Shown here piece after piece: positions 8,265 to 17,935 of a DNA stretch of 32,751 bases. Made by a program: the position numbers and the translations under genes. The stretch's first letter is position 1. Each line of letters starts with the position of its first letter. The notes below the pieces were generated by a model, which saw only the letters and a program-made list of their open reading frames with translations, did no database searches and had not been told where the DNA came from. The stretch comes from Alphaproteobacteria bacterium (GTDB lineage: Bacteria; Pseudomonadota; Alphaproteobacteria; Thalassobaculales; Thalassobaculaceae). The stretch covers positions 1 to 32,751 of the forward strand of contig JAJEAR010000045.1 of the NCBI GenBank assembly GCA_022822665.1. The letters are read 5' to 3'.

Positions 8265-8410
8265 AGTCAAGCTCCTTGACCTCGGGCCCCGGCACCCCGA
8301 CACTGCGCCGACGGGCCGTTTGCAGCGGAATTCCGCCCTGCAGACGGGGCTGTGTACCTGCCGGAACGCCGGCCAGGGACCATCGAACGAGACGGTAGAG
8401 GGGGAGCCAA

Positions 8411-8878
<468 letters not shown>

Positions 8879-8879
8879 C

Positions 8880-11246
8880 ATGCCAGACGGAGCACAGGAA
8901 ACCGGCATCGGCGCATCCGTCAGGCGGTTCGAGGACCAGCGCCTGCTCACCGGCAAGGGCACCTATGTCGACGACATCAACCGGCCCGGCCAGACCTACG
9001 CCCATATCCTGCGAAGCCCGCACGCACACGCCCGGATCGTCTCGATCGACACCTCGGCGGCCGTTGCGAGCCCCGGCGTTGTTGCCGTGTTTACCGGTGA
9101 GGACATGCAGGTCGGGGGCCTGCCGTGTGGCTGGCAGATCCACAGTCAGGACGGTTCCCCGATGCACGAGCCGCCGCATCCGGCGCTGGCGCAGGGCAAG
9201 GTCCGCCACGTCGGCGACCAGGTTGCGGTGGTGATCGCGGAGTCCGCCCACGAAGCCCGCGCCGGCGCCGAACTGATCAGCGTCGACTACGAGGTGCTGC
9301 CCGCGGTGATGGACCTGAAGGCGGCTGCGGCCGGCGGCACGCTGCTGCACGAGGAGATCGGCACCAACGTCTGCTATGACTGGGGTCTCGGCGACGAGGC
9401 AGCGGTCGATGCCGCGCTTGCCGCCTCGGCTCACGTGACCGAGATCGACATCATCAACAACAGGCTGATCCCGAATGCGATCGAGCCCCGGGCGGCGATC
9501 GCCGAATACAATGGCGCAACCAGCGAGTACACCCTGTACACCACGACCCAGAACCCGCACGTGATCCGGCTGCTGATGGGGGCCTTCGTCCTGTCGTTGC
9601 CCGAGCACAAGCTGCGGGTGATCGCACCGGATGTCGGCGGCGGCTTCGGCTCGAAGATCTTCCTCTACGCGGAGGAAACCATCATCACCTGGGCTTCCGC
9701 GCGGATCGGCCGGCCGATCAAGTGGACGGCGGAACGCTCCGAGAGCTTCATGACCGATGCGCACGGGCGCGATCACGTCACCCATGCCAGTCTCGGCCTG
9801 GACGCGGACGGCCGGTTCACCGCCCTGAAGGTCCAGACCCACGCCAACATGGGCGCCTATCTCTCGACCTTCGCGACCAGCGTTCCGACCTACCTGTACG
9901 CAACGCTTCTGGCCGGCGTCTACACCACACCGGTCATATTCGCCAACACCAGGGCGGTGTTCACGAGCACGGTGGTGGTCGATGCCTACCGGGGTGCCGG
10001 GCGGCCGGAGGCGACGTACCTGCTGGAGCGCATCGTCAGCAAGGCGGCGCGCGAGACCGGCCGCGATCCGGTGGAACTGCGCCGGCTGAACATGATCCAG
10101 CCGGACGCCTTCCCCTACGCGACACCGGTGGCCCTGACCTATGACAGCGGCAACTACCAGGCGACGCTGGATACCGCCGAGCGGCTGGCCGATGTTGCCG
10201 GGTTCGCCGCCCGCAAGGCCGCGTCGGAGGCAGCAGGAAGGAAGCGCGGTCTCGGCTACTCGACCTACATCGAGGCGTGCGGCATTGCGCCCTCGGCGGT
10301 CGCGGGCCAGCTCGGCGCGCGGGCGGGACTGTTCGAGTCCGCCGAGGTGCGTGTGCACCCGACAGGCAGTGTCACCGTCTTCACCGGGACCCACAGCCAC
10401 GGCCAGGGGCACGAGACCACCTTCGCGCAGCTGGTTTCCGACCAGCTCGGCATTCCCATCGAGAGCGTAGAGATCAGCCACGGCGATACCGGCAATGTCC
10501 AGTTCGGCATGGGGACCTACGGGTCACGTTCTCTGGCGGTCGGCGGGGAAGCGATCGTTCGCGCCACCAACAAGGTGATCGAGAAGGCCCGCAAGATCGC
10601 GGCCCATATCCTGGAGGCCTCGGCCGAGGACATCGAGTTTGCCGACGGGAGCTTCACGGTGGCCGGCACCGATCGCTCGATGGCGTTCGGAGAGGTGGCG
10701 CTGGCCGCCTACGTGCCGCACAACTTCCCGCACGACACGCTGGAGCCGGGACTGGATGAGTCGGCCTTCTTCGATCCGGCCAATTTCACCTTTCCGGGCG
10801 GGACCCACATCTGCGAGGTGGAAGTCGATCCCGAGACAGGGGTGGTCGAGGTGAAGAACTTCACCGCGGTCGACGATGTCGGCAGGGTCATCAACCCGAT
10901 GATCGTTGCCGGGCAGGTCCACGGCGGGGTCGCCCAGGGTATCGGCCAGGCGCTGCTCGAGGGATGCGTGTTCGATGCCGAGGGGCAGCTGCTGACCGGG
11001 TCGTACATGGACTACACCATGCCCCGGGCCGACAACCTGCCGAGTTTCACGGTCGCAACCGAGACCACCCTGTGCGCCCACAACACGCTGGGGGTGAAGG
11101 GTGTCGGCGAGGTCGGGGCCATCGGGTCTCCGCCGGCGGTGATCAACGCGGTCGTGAACGCGCTTTCCGACCTCGGTGTGACCGACGTGAGCATGCCCGC
11201 AACACCGCAGACGGTGTGGCGGGCGATCCAGGATGCCAGAGCGTAG
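8880..11246 (+). CDS. coxL: Mo-binding large subunit, form II CoxL type
   Basis: A 788-residue catalytic subunit of the xanthine dehydrogenase/CO dehydrogenase family that binds the molybdenum-cytosine-dinucleotide cofactor. Visible parts are the N-terminal aldehyde oxidase a/b hammerhead, DVGGGFGSK at 251-259, the active-site loop AYRGAGR at 369-375 and the catalytic Glu near E744 in [12 protein letters not shown]. True (form I) CO dehydrogenase has AYxCSFR with the Cu-binding Cys; here that Cys is absent and the loop is the form II type. Form II enzymes have uncertain substrates, with weak CO activity reported for some and aldehyde or heterocycle oxidation for relatives. It starts just after coxS behind GGGAGGCTGAC. 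Confidence 0.94.
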   Translation: MPDGAQETGIGASVRRFEDQRLLTGKGTYVDDINRPGQTYAHILRSPHAHARIVSIDTSAAVASPGVVAVFTGEDMQVGGLPCGWQIHSQDGSPMHEPPHPALAQGKVRHVGDQVAVVIAESAHEARAGAELISVDYEVLPAVMDLKAAAAGGTLLHEEIGTNVCYDWGLGDEAAVDAALAASAHVTEIDIINNRLIPNAIEPRAAIAEYNGATSEYTLYTTTQNPHVIRLLMGAFVLSLPEHKLRVIAPDVGGGFGSKIFLYAEETIITWASARIGRPIKWTAERSESFMTDAHGRDHVTHASLGLDADGRFTALKVQTHANMGAYLSTFATSVPTYLYATLLAGVYTTPVIFANTRAVFTSTVVVDAYRGAGRPEATYLLERIVSKAARETGRDPVELRRLNMIQPDAFPYATPVALTYDSGNYQATLDTAERLADVAGFAARKAASEAAGRKRGLGYSTYIEACGIAPSAVAGQLGARAGLFESAEVRVHPTGSVTVFTGTHSHGQGHETTFAQLVSDQLGIPIESVEISHGDTGNVQFGMGTYGSRSLAVGGEAIVRATNKVIEKARKIAAHILEASAEDIEFADGSFTVAGTDRSMAFGEVALAAYVPHNFPHDTLEPGLDESAFFDPANFTFPGGTHICEVEVDPETGVVEVKNFTAVDDVGRVINPMIVAGQVHGGVAQGIGQALLEGCVFDAEGQLLTGSYMDYTMPRADNLPSFTVATETTLCAHNTLGVKGVGEVGAIGSPPAVINAVVNALSDLGVTDVSMPATPQTVWRAIQDARA

Positions 11247-11289
11247 GAACGCTGTCAGCGCTGCATCGATCCACGGAGGACAGTGAACC

Positions 11290-12087
11290 ATGCAAGACTT
11301 TTCCTATCGGAAGGCACAGAGCATTGCCGAAGCCGTCGACGCGATGGGCGACGCCGATGACGGTGCCTTCCTGGCCGGCGGACAGACGCTGCTGCCGACC
11401 CTGAAACAGAGGCTGGCTGCGCCGAGCGACGTGGTGGACCTCTCGGGCATCGCCGAACTCACCGGCATCTCGGTTTCGGGTGACACCGTGACCGTCGGGG
11501 CGATGACCCCGCATGCGGCGGTTGCCGCATCGGGTGCCGTCAGGGATGCCATCCCGGCGCTCTGCGACCTCGCCGACGGTATCGGCGATCCGCAGGTCCG
11601 CAACATCGGGACCATCGGCGGGTCGATCGCCAACAACGATCCGGCGGCCGACTACCCGGCGGCCTGCGTGGCGCTCGGGGCCACCATCACCACCGACCGG
11701 CGCGAAATCGCGGCCGACGACTTCTTCACCGGCCTGTTCGAGACCGCACTTGAGGATAACGAGGTCATCGTCTCGGTTTCCTTCCCGAAGCCGCAGGCGG
11801 CGGCCTACATGAAGTTCCCGAATCCGGCGTCACGCTACGCGCTGGTCGGGGTCTTCGTGGCACGGACTGGCGGCGGCGTCCGGGTGGCGGTGACAGGCGC
11901 CGGGGAGGACGGCGTATTCCGGGCCGGAGCGATGGAAGCGGCACTGACATCCGCGTTCTCGCCGGACTCGATCTCCGACGGTCAGGTCGGCGGGGACGGC
12001 CTCATGAGCGACATGCACGCCGGGGCCGACTACCGCGCGCACCTGGTGGCGGTCATGGCACGGCGTGCGGTGGCGGCAGCCGGGTAG
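11290..12087 (+). CDS. coxM: FAD-binding medium subunit (CoxM type)
   Basis: A 265-residue FAD subunit of the same hydroxylase, which takes electrons from CoxS and hands them to the quinone pool or another acceptor. FAD-binding motifs AGGQTLLPTLKQRL near residue 32 and TIGGSIANNDPAADYPAA near 111-128 are intact, and a CO-dehydrogenase flavoprotein C-terminal domain follows. It lies 43 bases after coxL with a clear CGGAGGA ribosome site, completing coxSLM. It is slightly shorter than typical CoxM. The 60 bases after it separate it from the convergent nitroreductase. Confidence 0.93.
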   Translation: MQDFSYRKAQSIAEAVDAMGDADDGAFLAGGQTLLPTLKQRLAAPSDVVDLSGIAELTGISVSGDTVTVGAMTPHAAVAASGAVRDAIPALCDLADGIGDPQVRNIGTIGGSIANNDPAADYPAACVALGATITTDRREIAADDFFTGLFETALEDNEVIVSVSFPKPQAAAYMKFPNPASRYALVGVFVARTGGGVRVAVTGAGEDGVFRAGAMEAALTSAFSPDSISDGQVGGDGLMSDMHAGADYRAHLVAVMARRAVAAAG

Positions 12088-12147
12088 GGTCGACACCGCC
12101 TCGGGAACGGGCCGGGTTGCCTGCGGGTGGCCCGCCTGCCCCTCCCT

Positions 12148-12867
12148 CTAATCGGACTCGAACCGGGCGTAGCTGGCGAGCGGCTCACGGTCGACGACGA
12201 GCGCACACTCCGGCCGACTCCAGTCGGCATGGCCTAGCGCCATGCCACAGACCACGACGTAGTCATCGCCGATATCGACATGCTGGCGGATGGTGGTGTG
12301 GAAATGCGAGAACGCCGCTTGCGGGCATGTCTCGAGTCCGTGGCTGCGGGCGAGGATCATCACGTTCTGCAGGAACATGCCATAGTCGAGCCAGCTGCCG
12401 ATCCTGAGATCCCGATGGATCTTGAAGATCATCCCGACCGGTGCGTCGAAGAACACGAGGTTGCGGTCGTGCTGAACCTTGGTGCGCGCATAGTCGCCCT
12501 TCTCGATGCCGAGCAGGCCGTACAGGTCCCAGCCGACCTTGCGGCGCCGGCCCCGGTAGGGCTCGAAGAACCTCTCGGGGTAGTAGGGAAACTCCGAGGT
12601 ATTGCGCTTCTCCGGGTCCGACGACGCGGCAAGCAGTGCCGAGGTCAGCCGGGCAAGTGCCGGCCCGGTCAGCACATGGCACAGCCACGGCTGCATGTTG
12701 GTGCCGCTCGGCGCGCGACCGGCGAGTTCAAGGATTCGGCGCACCAGCGTTTCAGGGACAGGCTTCGGCAGAAATCCGCGCAGGGACCGTCTCTGCGAAA
12801 CCGCCTCCTCGACCGGGTTGAGACCGGAGTGTCTGACGTCGATGTTCGGAGCGTCGTTCATGGGCAT
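12148..12867 (-). CDS. Nitroreductase-family flavoprotein
   Basis: A 239-residue FMN enzyme of the NfsA/nitroreductase fold. The FMN phosphate-binding start RRSLRGFLPKPVP, the APSGTNMQPW motif at about 51-60, and the C-terminal GMALGHADWSRPE (FMN contact) are visible. Such proteins reduce nitro compounds, quinones or flavins using NAD(P)H. It is unusual in place: it sits antisense between coxSLM and the cox maturation genes, convergent with coxM and divergent from coxD, with a 197-base shared upstream region. ATG 12867 and ATG 12861 are both possible starts. A role with the hydroxylase, for example degrading a shared nitro or N-heterocyclic substrate, is only a context inference. Confidence 0.88.
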   Translation of the reverse strand: MPMNDAPNIDVRHSGLNPVEEAVSQRRSLRGFLPKPVPETLVRRILELAGRAPSGTNMQPWLCHVLTGPALARLTSALLAASSDPEKRNTSEFPYYPERFFEPYRGRRRKVGWDLYGLLGIEKGDYARTKVQHDRNLVFFDAPVGMIFKIHRDLRIGSWLDYGMFLQNVMILARSHGLETCPQAAFSHFHTTIRQHVDIGDDYVVVCGMALGHADWSRPECALVVDREPLASYARFESD

Positions 12868-13064
12868 GGATCCGTGATGCAGGTGCGTGTTTGCGCCGGG
12901 ATCCGGGGGCAGCGCCCGTCCCGGTCCGGCGCGGCGGACTATATCAGGCAGCGCGCCGGAGAAAACCAGTCTGGCGTCCCGCGCGATCCGGGACGGTTCC
13001 GGTTCCCCGATCGTCGTGGTATGGCCCCGGTCTTCCCGTCGGTCCGGATCATGGTGGAGTGCCG

Positions 13065-13997
13065 ATGACGCACGCCCTTCCGTCGAGTGTTACCGCGACT
13101 CTGGAGTTGCTCTCCGGGGCGGACTACGTCGCGGACCGGTCCCTGGCGACCGCCCTGTACCTGGCGCTGTCACTGCGTCGGCCGCTGTTCCTGGAGGGCG
13201 AGGCCGGGGTGGGCAAGACCGAGATCGCGAAGGTCCTGGCCGCAGGTCTCGACCGTCGGCTGATCCGCCTGCAGTGCTACGAGGGTCTCGATGCCTCGAT
13301 GGCGGTATACGAGTGGAACTACCCGCGCCAGATGCTGCAGATCCGGCTCGCCGAGGCGCAGGGTGGCGCCGACAAGGCATCGCTGGAGCGCGACCTGTTC
13401 TCGGATGCCTTTCTCGTCAAGCGCCCGCTGCTGCAGGCGCTGGAACCCGACCCGGGCGGCCCGCCGGTGCTGCTGATCGATGAACTCGACCGGACGGACG
13501 AGCCGTTCGAGGCATACCTGCTGGAGATCCTCTCTGACTTCCAGGTCACGATACCCGAGACCGGAACCGTGCGCGCGGCATCGCCCCCTGTCGTCATCAT
13601 TACGTCCAACCGGACCCGGGAAGTCCATGATGCCCTGAAGCGCCGGTGCTTCTATGCCTGGGTTGACTACCCGGACATCGAGCGGGAGACCCGGATTCTC
13701 GCTGTCAAGGCGCCCGGCACACCCGAGGCGCTGTCGGGCGAGGTGGTGCGGTTCGTCCAGGAGCTCCGGCGCATGGACCTGTTCAAGGCGCCGGGTGTTG
13801 CGGAGACCATCGACTGGGCCCATGCCCTTGTCCAGCTCGACCACATGTCGCTGGATGCGCGTGCGGTCGACAACACGCTTGGCGTGCTGCTCAAGTACCA
13901 GGACGATATCGCCCGTATCCAGGGCAGCGAGGCAAACCGTATCCTCACCGAGGTCCGGACCGAGGTTGCAATGGCCCGGGCGCCACGCCGCGCATGA
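13065..13997 (+). CDS. coxD: CoxD, MoxR-type AAA+ ATPase
   Basis: A 310-residue MoxR-family AAA+ ATPase. Walker A is GEAGVGKT at 45-52, Walker B VLLIDELD at about 135-142, and sensor 1 is in VIITSNRTREVHD. In Oligotropha, CoxD is needed to form the sulfur-bridged Cu-Mo site of CO dehydrogenase; partnership with the VWA protein CoxE is typical of MoxR systems. ATG 13065 was chosen because it has GGTGGAG six bases before it and begins the conserved region; the frame stays open to 12891 but that part is not protein-like. The last four bases (ATGA) overlap the start of coxE, starting a chain of coupled genes. Confidence 0.93.
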   Translation: MTHALPSSVTATLELLSGADYVADRSLATALYLALSLRRPLFLEGEAGVGKTEIAKVLAAGLDRRLIRLQCYEGLDASMAVYEWNYPRQMLQIRLAEAQGGADKASLERDLFSDAFLVKRPLLQALEPDPGGPPVLLIDELDRTDEPFEAYLLEILSDFQVTIPETGTVRAASPPVVIITSNRTREVHDALKRRCFYAWVDYPDIERETRILAVKAPGTPEALSGEVVRFVQELRRMDLFKAPGVAETIDWAHALVQLDHMSLDARAVDNTLGVLLKYQDDIARIQGSEANRILTEVRTEVAMARAPRRA

Positions 13998-15265
13998 GAC
14001 CCCCCGAGCTCCCGGCGGAGGACGGCGGCCGGCTCGGGCTCAACGTGCTGCACTTCTGCCGGGCGCTGCGCGCCGCCGGCATGCCGGTCGGAACCGGCCG
14101 GGCCCTGGGCGCTGTGCGCGCGGTGCGCCGGTGCGGCATCGACGACCGGGAGACCTTCTACTGGGCCCTGCACGCGGCCCTGGTCAGCCGTCCCGACCAG
14201 CGCGAGATCTTCGGGCAGATGTTTCACGTCTTCTGGCGCAACCCGCACTTGCTGGAACGCATGATGCAACTCGTGCTGCCGCGGTTCAGGACAGGGGGAG
14301 ACCGGGACGGGGACCGGACGCCGGGACGGCGCATCGTCGACGCCCTGTCTCCCGGGGAGGGCGAACCGGCGCACCAGCCGGGCGAAGAGATCGAGCTCGA
14401 TGCGGCGCTCACCTGGTCTGCGAGCGAGGTCCTGCGCAGCATGGACTTCGAGACGATGAGTGCCGCCGAGATAGCGATCGCCCGTGCGGCGATCTCGCGC
14501 ATGCACCTCGTGGTGGCGGAGAGACCGACCCGCCGGTTCCGGCCCGGCCCGCGCGGTTCCCGCATCGACTTCCGGGCTTCGTTCCGGGCAGCGCACCGTG
14601 CCGGCGATACCATCGTGCTTCGCAGGCGCGAGGCGCGGACGCGGCCCCCTCCCCTCGTGGTGCTGTGTGACATTTCCGGATCGATGGGCCGCTACTCGCG
14701 CATGCTGCTGCACTTCACCCATGCCCTGTCGCGCCAGCGCGACCGCACCCACACCTTCCTGTTCGGGACCCGATTGACCAATATCACCCGTCACCTTCGA
14801 TACCGTGATGTCGACGAAGCCCTGGACCGGGCCGGCAAGGCGGCCGAGGACTGGTCCGGGGGCACCCGCATCGGGCTGTGCCTGCGCTCCTTCAACCAGG
14901 AATGGTCGCGCCGGGTCCTCGGCCAGGGTGCGATCGTCCTGCTGATCAGCGACGGTCTCGACCGCGATGCCGGCCAGGGGCTGTCGGAAGAGATTGCGCG
15001 GCTGCAGCGGTCCTGCCGCCGGTTGATCTGGCTCAATCCGCTGCTTCGCTACGAGCAGTTTGCTCCCCGGTCCCGGGGTATCCGCGCTATCCTGCCGCAC
15101 GTCGACGAGTTCAGGCCCGTGCACTCGCTCGACAGCCTCGAGGACCTGGCCCGGGCACTGGACGCGCCGGTTGGCGTGCGCGGATCGACGATGAGTGCGT
15201 GGCGTGAGAAACTTGCGGCGCTCGCAGATCCGGGAGAAACGGAGAAACAGACATGGCCGCAATGA
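13994..15265 (+). CDS. coxE: CoxE, VWA-domain maturation protein
   Basis: A 423-residue protein with a C-terminal von Willebrand factor A domain. The metal-ion adhesion site DISGS lies at 226-230 in VVLCDISGSM, followed by the Thr of SGGTRIG and a later Asp in LLISDGLDRD, so the MIDAS is complete. The N-terminal 200 residues are helical and begin LGLNVLHFCRALRAAGMPVGTGRALGA, typical of CoxE. With the MoxR partner it is thought to remodel apo-hydroxylase for metal insertion. It overlaps coxD by 4 bases and the next gene by 13 bases. Confidence 0.93.
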   Translation: MRPPELPAEDGGRLGLNVLHFCRALRAAGMPVGTGRALGAVRAVRRCGIDDRETFYWALHAALVSRPDQREIFGQMFHVFWRNPHLLERMMQLVLPRFRTGGDRDGDRTPGRRIVDALSPGEGEPAHQPGEEIELDAALTWSASEVLRSMDFETMSAAEIAIARAAISRMHLVVAERPTRRFRPGPRGSRIDFRASFRAAHRAGDTIVLRRREARTRPPPLVVLCDISGSMGRYSRMLLHFTHALSRQRDRTHTFLFGTRLTNITRHLRYRDVDEALDRAGKAAEDWSGGTRIGLCLRSFNQEWSRRVLGQGAIVLLISDGLDRDAGQGLSEEIARLQRSCRRLIWLNPLLRYEQFAPRSRGIRAILPHVDEFRPVHSLDSLEDLARALDAPVGVRGSTMSAWREKLAALADPGETEKQTWPQ

Positions 15266-15597
15266 CATACGATGCACTGGCCCGCGACGATGTGCTTGCG
15301 ACAGTGGCCGGCTGGCGGGACCAGGGCCGGCGAACGGCGATCGCCACCGTGATTGGCACCTGGGGCAGTTCGCCCAGGCCGGTTGGCAGCCAGCTCGGCA
15401 TCGACGATGCCGGCAATCTGGTGGGATCGGTCTCGGGCGGGTGCATCGAGGGCGCAGTCGCCAGGGAAGCGCTCGAGGTCATGGACCAGGGACAGCCCCG
15501 GGTACTGGAGTTCGGCGTGTCAAACGAGCAGGCCTGGGAAGTCGGGCTTGCATGCGGCGGAACCGTGAGGGTGTTCGTGGAACGGGTGGAGGACTGA
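15253..15597 (+). CDS. XdhC/CoxI N-terminal domain protein
   Basis: A 114-residue protein equal to the N-terminal XdhC_CoxI domain: GTWGSSPRPVGSQLGID, VGSVSGGCIEGAV and WEVGLACGGTVRVFVE. XdhC proteins bind Mo cofactor, guide its sulfuration and insert it into xanthine dehydrogenase-type enzymes. The conserved Cys in SGGC and in ACGG are present. Usually this domain is fused to a Rossmann domain; here the latter is the next gene, five bases after the stop. ATG 15253 overlaps coxE by 13 bases and has GGAGAAAC upstream; a second ATG at 15262 is possible. Confidence 0.9.
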   Translation: MAAMTYDALARDDVLATVAGWRDQGRRTAIATVIGTWGSSPRPVGSQLGIDDAGNLVGSVSGGCIEGAVAREALEVMDQGQPRVLEFGVSNEQAWEVGLACGGTVRVFVERVED

Positions 15598-15602
15598 CCG
15601 GC

Positions 15603-16313
15603 ATGCGGGCGGAACTCCTGCTCCGGATTCAGGCCGCGCGTGCGAGCCGGCAACCACTGGCGGTCATCACCCGGATCAGCGATGGCGTGCAGAGCCACTG
15701 CGACGGCGACGTGGTGACAGGCGCACTGCGGCTCGGAGACGGCGAGCTGGAAGCGGTGCGCGTGCGCATGCGCGACGACAACAGCGGCATGCTGGCCGGC
15801 GAAGAATTGTTCGTCCACGTTCACGCTCCCCCGGTCCGGCTGATCATCGTCGGTGCGGTGCACATCGCCCAGGCGCTTGCACCGATGGCCCGGATTGCCG
15901 GGTATGATGTGACCGTGGTGGATCCGCGCGGGACCTTTGCAACCACCGACCGGTTTCCCGGCATCGCCCTGTCCGACGAATGGCCTGACGATGCGCTCGA
16001 GATCCTCGAACCGGATGCGAGGGCGGCGGTGGTAACCCTGACCCACGACCCGAAGCTCGACGATCCGGCACTCACCGCGGCACTGCGCTCGCCCGCATTC
16101 TACATCGCGGCCCTCGGCGGCCGGCGGACCCATTCGCTGCGGCTCGAGCGGTTGCGGGAAGCGGGTTTCACCGAGACCGACCTTGCCCGCATCAACGGGC
16201 CGGCCGGACTGGCGATCGGTGCGACCTCGCCTGCCGAGATCGCAGCGTCTATCCTCGCCCAGATGATCGCGGTCCGCCATGGCCTGCCGGCCGTTCCGGG
16301 AGCAGCACCATGA
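15603..16313 (+). CDS. XdhC C-terminal Rossmann domain protein
   Basis: A 236-residue protein matching the second half of XdhC/CoxI. After a short N-terminal part of about 75 residues it has a Rossmann dinucleotide fold, RLIIVGAVHIAQALAPMARIAGYDVTVVDPR, then YIAALGGRRTHSLRLERLREAGF and INGPAGLAIGATSPAEIAASILAQ, the family signature. It should act together with the 114-residue partner just upstream to deliver sulfurated Mo cofactor to CoxL. It begins five bases after that gene and overlaps the following gene by ATGA at 16310-16313. The glycine-rich turn is GAVHIA rather than the usual GAGHVA. Confidence 0.9.
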   Translation: MRAELLLRIQAARASRQPLAVITRISDGVQSHCDGDVVTGALRLGDGELEAVRVRMRDDNSGMLAGEELFVHVHAPPVRLIIVGAVHIAQALAPMARIAGYDVTVVDPRGTFATTDRFPGIALSDEWPDDALEILEPDARAAVVTLTHDPKLDDPALTAALRSPAFYIAALGGRRTHSLRLERLREAGFTETDLARINGPAGLAIGATSPAEIAASILAQMIAVRHGLPAVPGAAP

Positions 16314-17935
16314 TCTTCGGCGCAGTCCCGATCCACGAGGCGGAAGGCGCGATCCTCGCGCACAGTCACCGGTTGAAAGGACGAACCCTGAAGAAGGGCC
16401 GGATTCTGACAGCCCGGGACATCGACGACCTGAGACAGGCCAGCCACGAGAGCGTGATCTGCGCCCGGATCGAGCCCGACGACATGCTCGAGGACGATGC
16501 TGCCAACCTGCTTGCAGGGGCAGTGTGCGGCGCGAACCTGGCCCGCGCCGTCGCCTTTACCGGGCGATGCAACCTGTTTGCCGAGACCGACGGTATCGTG
16601 CTCTACGACCCGAACCGGCTTGACGGGTTCAACCAGGTCGACGAAGCCGTCACCCTCGGTGTGGTGCCGCCATACCAGCACGTGTGCAAGGGACAGATGG
16701 TCGCGACGCTCAAGATCATCCCGTTTGCCCTGCCGGCGACAGTGACGCGCATTGCTGCCGCTATCGCGAAGAGCGGCGGCAGCCTAATCAGGGTTGCACC
16801 ATTCGGGGCGCGGGCGGCCGGCCTGGTCCAGTCACGGCTTGCCGGCACCAAGGACTCGGTTCTGGATTCCACCCGAACGGTCACGGAGGCGCGCCTGGAG
16901 GCGATCGGGTCCAGTCTTGTCCACGAGGTGCGTTGCGAGCACGAGACCGCGAGAGTGAGTCGCGGGATCTCGCAGCTGCGCGAGCGGGGCGCCGATCTGG
17001 TCCTTGTCTCGGGCGCGTCTGCCGTGGTCGACCGCCGGGACGTGGTCCCGGCCGCGATCGAGCAGGCCGGCGGACGGATCCTTCATTTCGGCATGCCGGT
17101 CGATCCGGGCAACCTGATGCTGATTGCGGCCATCGACGACGTTCCGGTGATCGGCATGCCCGGTTGCGCCCGCTCGCCTCGGCTCAACGGGTTCGACTGG
17201 GTGCTGCAGCGCATCGCGGCCGGTCTGGATGTGCGTGCGAACGACATCATGGGAATGGGTGCGGGAGGCCTGCTCAAGGACGTGTCGGCCCGGCCCCTGC
17301 CACGGGCACGCGCACGCCGTGATGCTCCGGCGCCGGCCCGCAGGCCGAGGATCGCGGGTCTGTTACTCGCGGCCGGACAGTCACGGCGCATGGGCACCCG
17401 CAACAAGCTGCTTGCCGATGTGGACGGCGTGCCGATGATCCGTCGCACTGCGGCGAACCTGCTTTCATCGACGGCCCGTCCGGTGGTTGTGGTCACCGGT
17501 CACCAGGCGAAGGAGACCGAACAGGTACTCGACGGTCTCGATGTGACCACGGTGCACAACCCGTCCCACGCCACCGGCCTGAGCTCGTCGCTCAAGGCCG
17601 GCCTCGGAAAACTGCCGGACGACGCCGACGGCGTGGTGGTCTGTCTCGGCGACATGCCGCTGGTCACCGACGCCACGATCAACAGGCTGATCGCTGCCTA
17701 CGATCCGGTTGAAGGACGGGCGATCTGTGTTCCGACGTGGAAGGGCAAGCGCGGCAATCCGGTGCTGTGGGACCGGCAGTTCTTCGAAGACATGGCGGAA
17801 CTCGCGGGCGACGTGGGAGCCCGTCACCTGATCGGGACCCACGGGGAACTTGTGGTCGAGGTCGAGATGAAGGACGAGGGTGTCATGGTGGACATCGACA
17901 CGCCCGAAGCGCTGGCCCGGGTCAACGGCACATGA
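16310..17935 (+). CDS. Molybdopterin-binding / MocA-type nucleotidyltransferase fusion
   Basis: A 541-residue two-domain protein. Residues 1 to about 335 resemble the MoeA/MoaB molybdopterin-binding fold, with DLVLVSGASAVVDRRDVVPAAIEQAGG and VIGMPGCARSPRLNGFDWVLQRIAAG. After an Arg/Pro/Ala-rich linker (about 325-345), residues 347-541 form a MobA/MocA-type NTP transferase with IAGLLLAAGQSRRMG, KLLADVDG and CLGDMPLV. MocA-type enzymes make molybdenum cytosine dinucleotide, the cofactor form used by CoxL-type enzymes, so the fusion would channel Mo-cofactor to CTP-dependent maturation. CTP rather than GTP use is inferred from context. It overlaps both neighbours by four bases (ATGA). Confidence 0.9.
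   Translation: MIFGAVPIHEAEGAILAHSHRLKGRTLKKGRILTARDIDDLRQASHESVICARIEPDDMLEDDAANLLAGAVCGANLARAVAFTGRCNLFAETDGIVLYDPNRLDGFNQVDEAVTLGVVPPYQHVCKGQMVATLKIIPFALPATVTRIAAAIAKSGGSLIRVAPFGARAAGLVQSRLAGTKDSVLDSTRTVTEARLEAIGSSLVHEVRCEHETARVSRGISQLRERGADLVLVSGASAVVDRRDVVPAAIEQAGGRILHFGMPVDPGNLMLIAAIDDVPVIGMPGCARSPRLNGFDWVLQRIAAGLDVRANDIMGMGAGGLLKDVSARPLPRARARRDAPAPARRPRIAGLLLAAGQSRRMGTRNKLLADVDGVPMIRRTAANLLSSTARPVVVVTGHQAKETEQVLDGLDVTTVHNPSHATGLSSSLKAGLGKLPDDADGVVVCLGDMPLVTDATINRLIAAYDPVEGRAICVPTWKGKRGNPVLWDRQFFEDMAELAGDVGARHLIGTHGELVVEVEMKDEGVMVDIDTPEALARVNGT

Noticed and set aside
8266..8280. GTCAAG-CTC-CTTGAC inverted repeat right after metA
   Set aside because: Six pairs with a three-base loop and no T-run; too weak to call a terminator or operator.
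13667..15277. Minus-strand frame of 536 codons opposite coxD/coxE
   Set aside because: Shadow of coxE; no recognisable domain.
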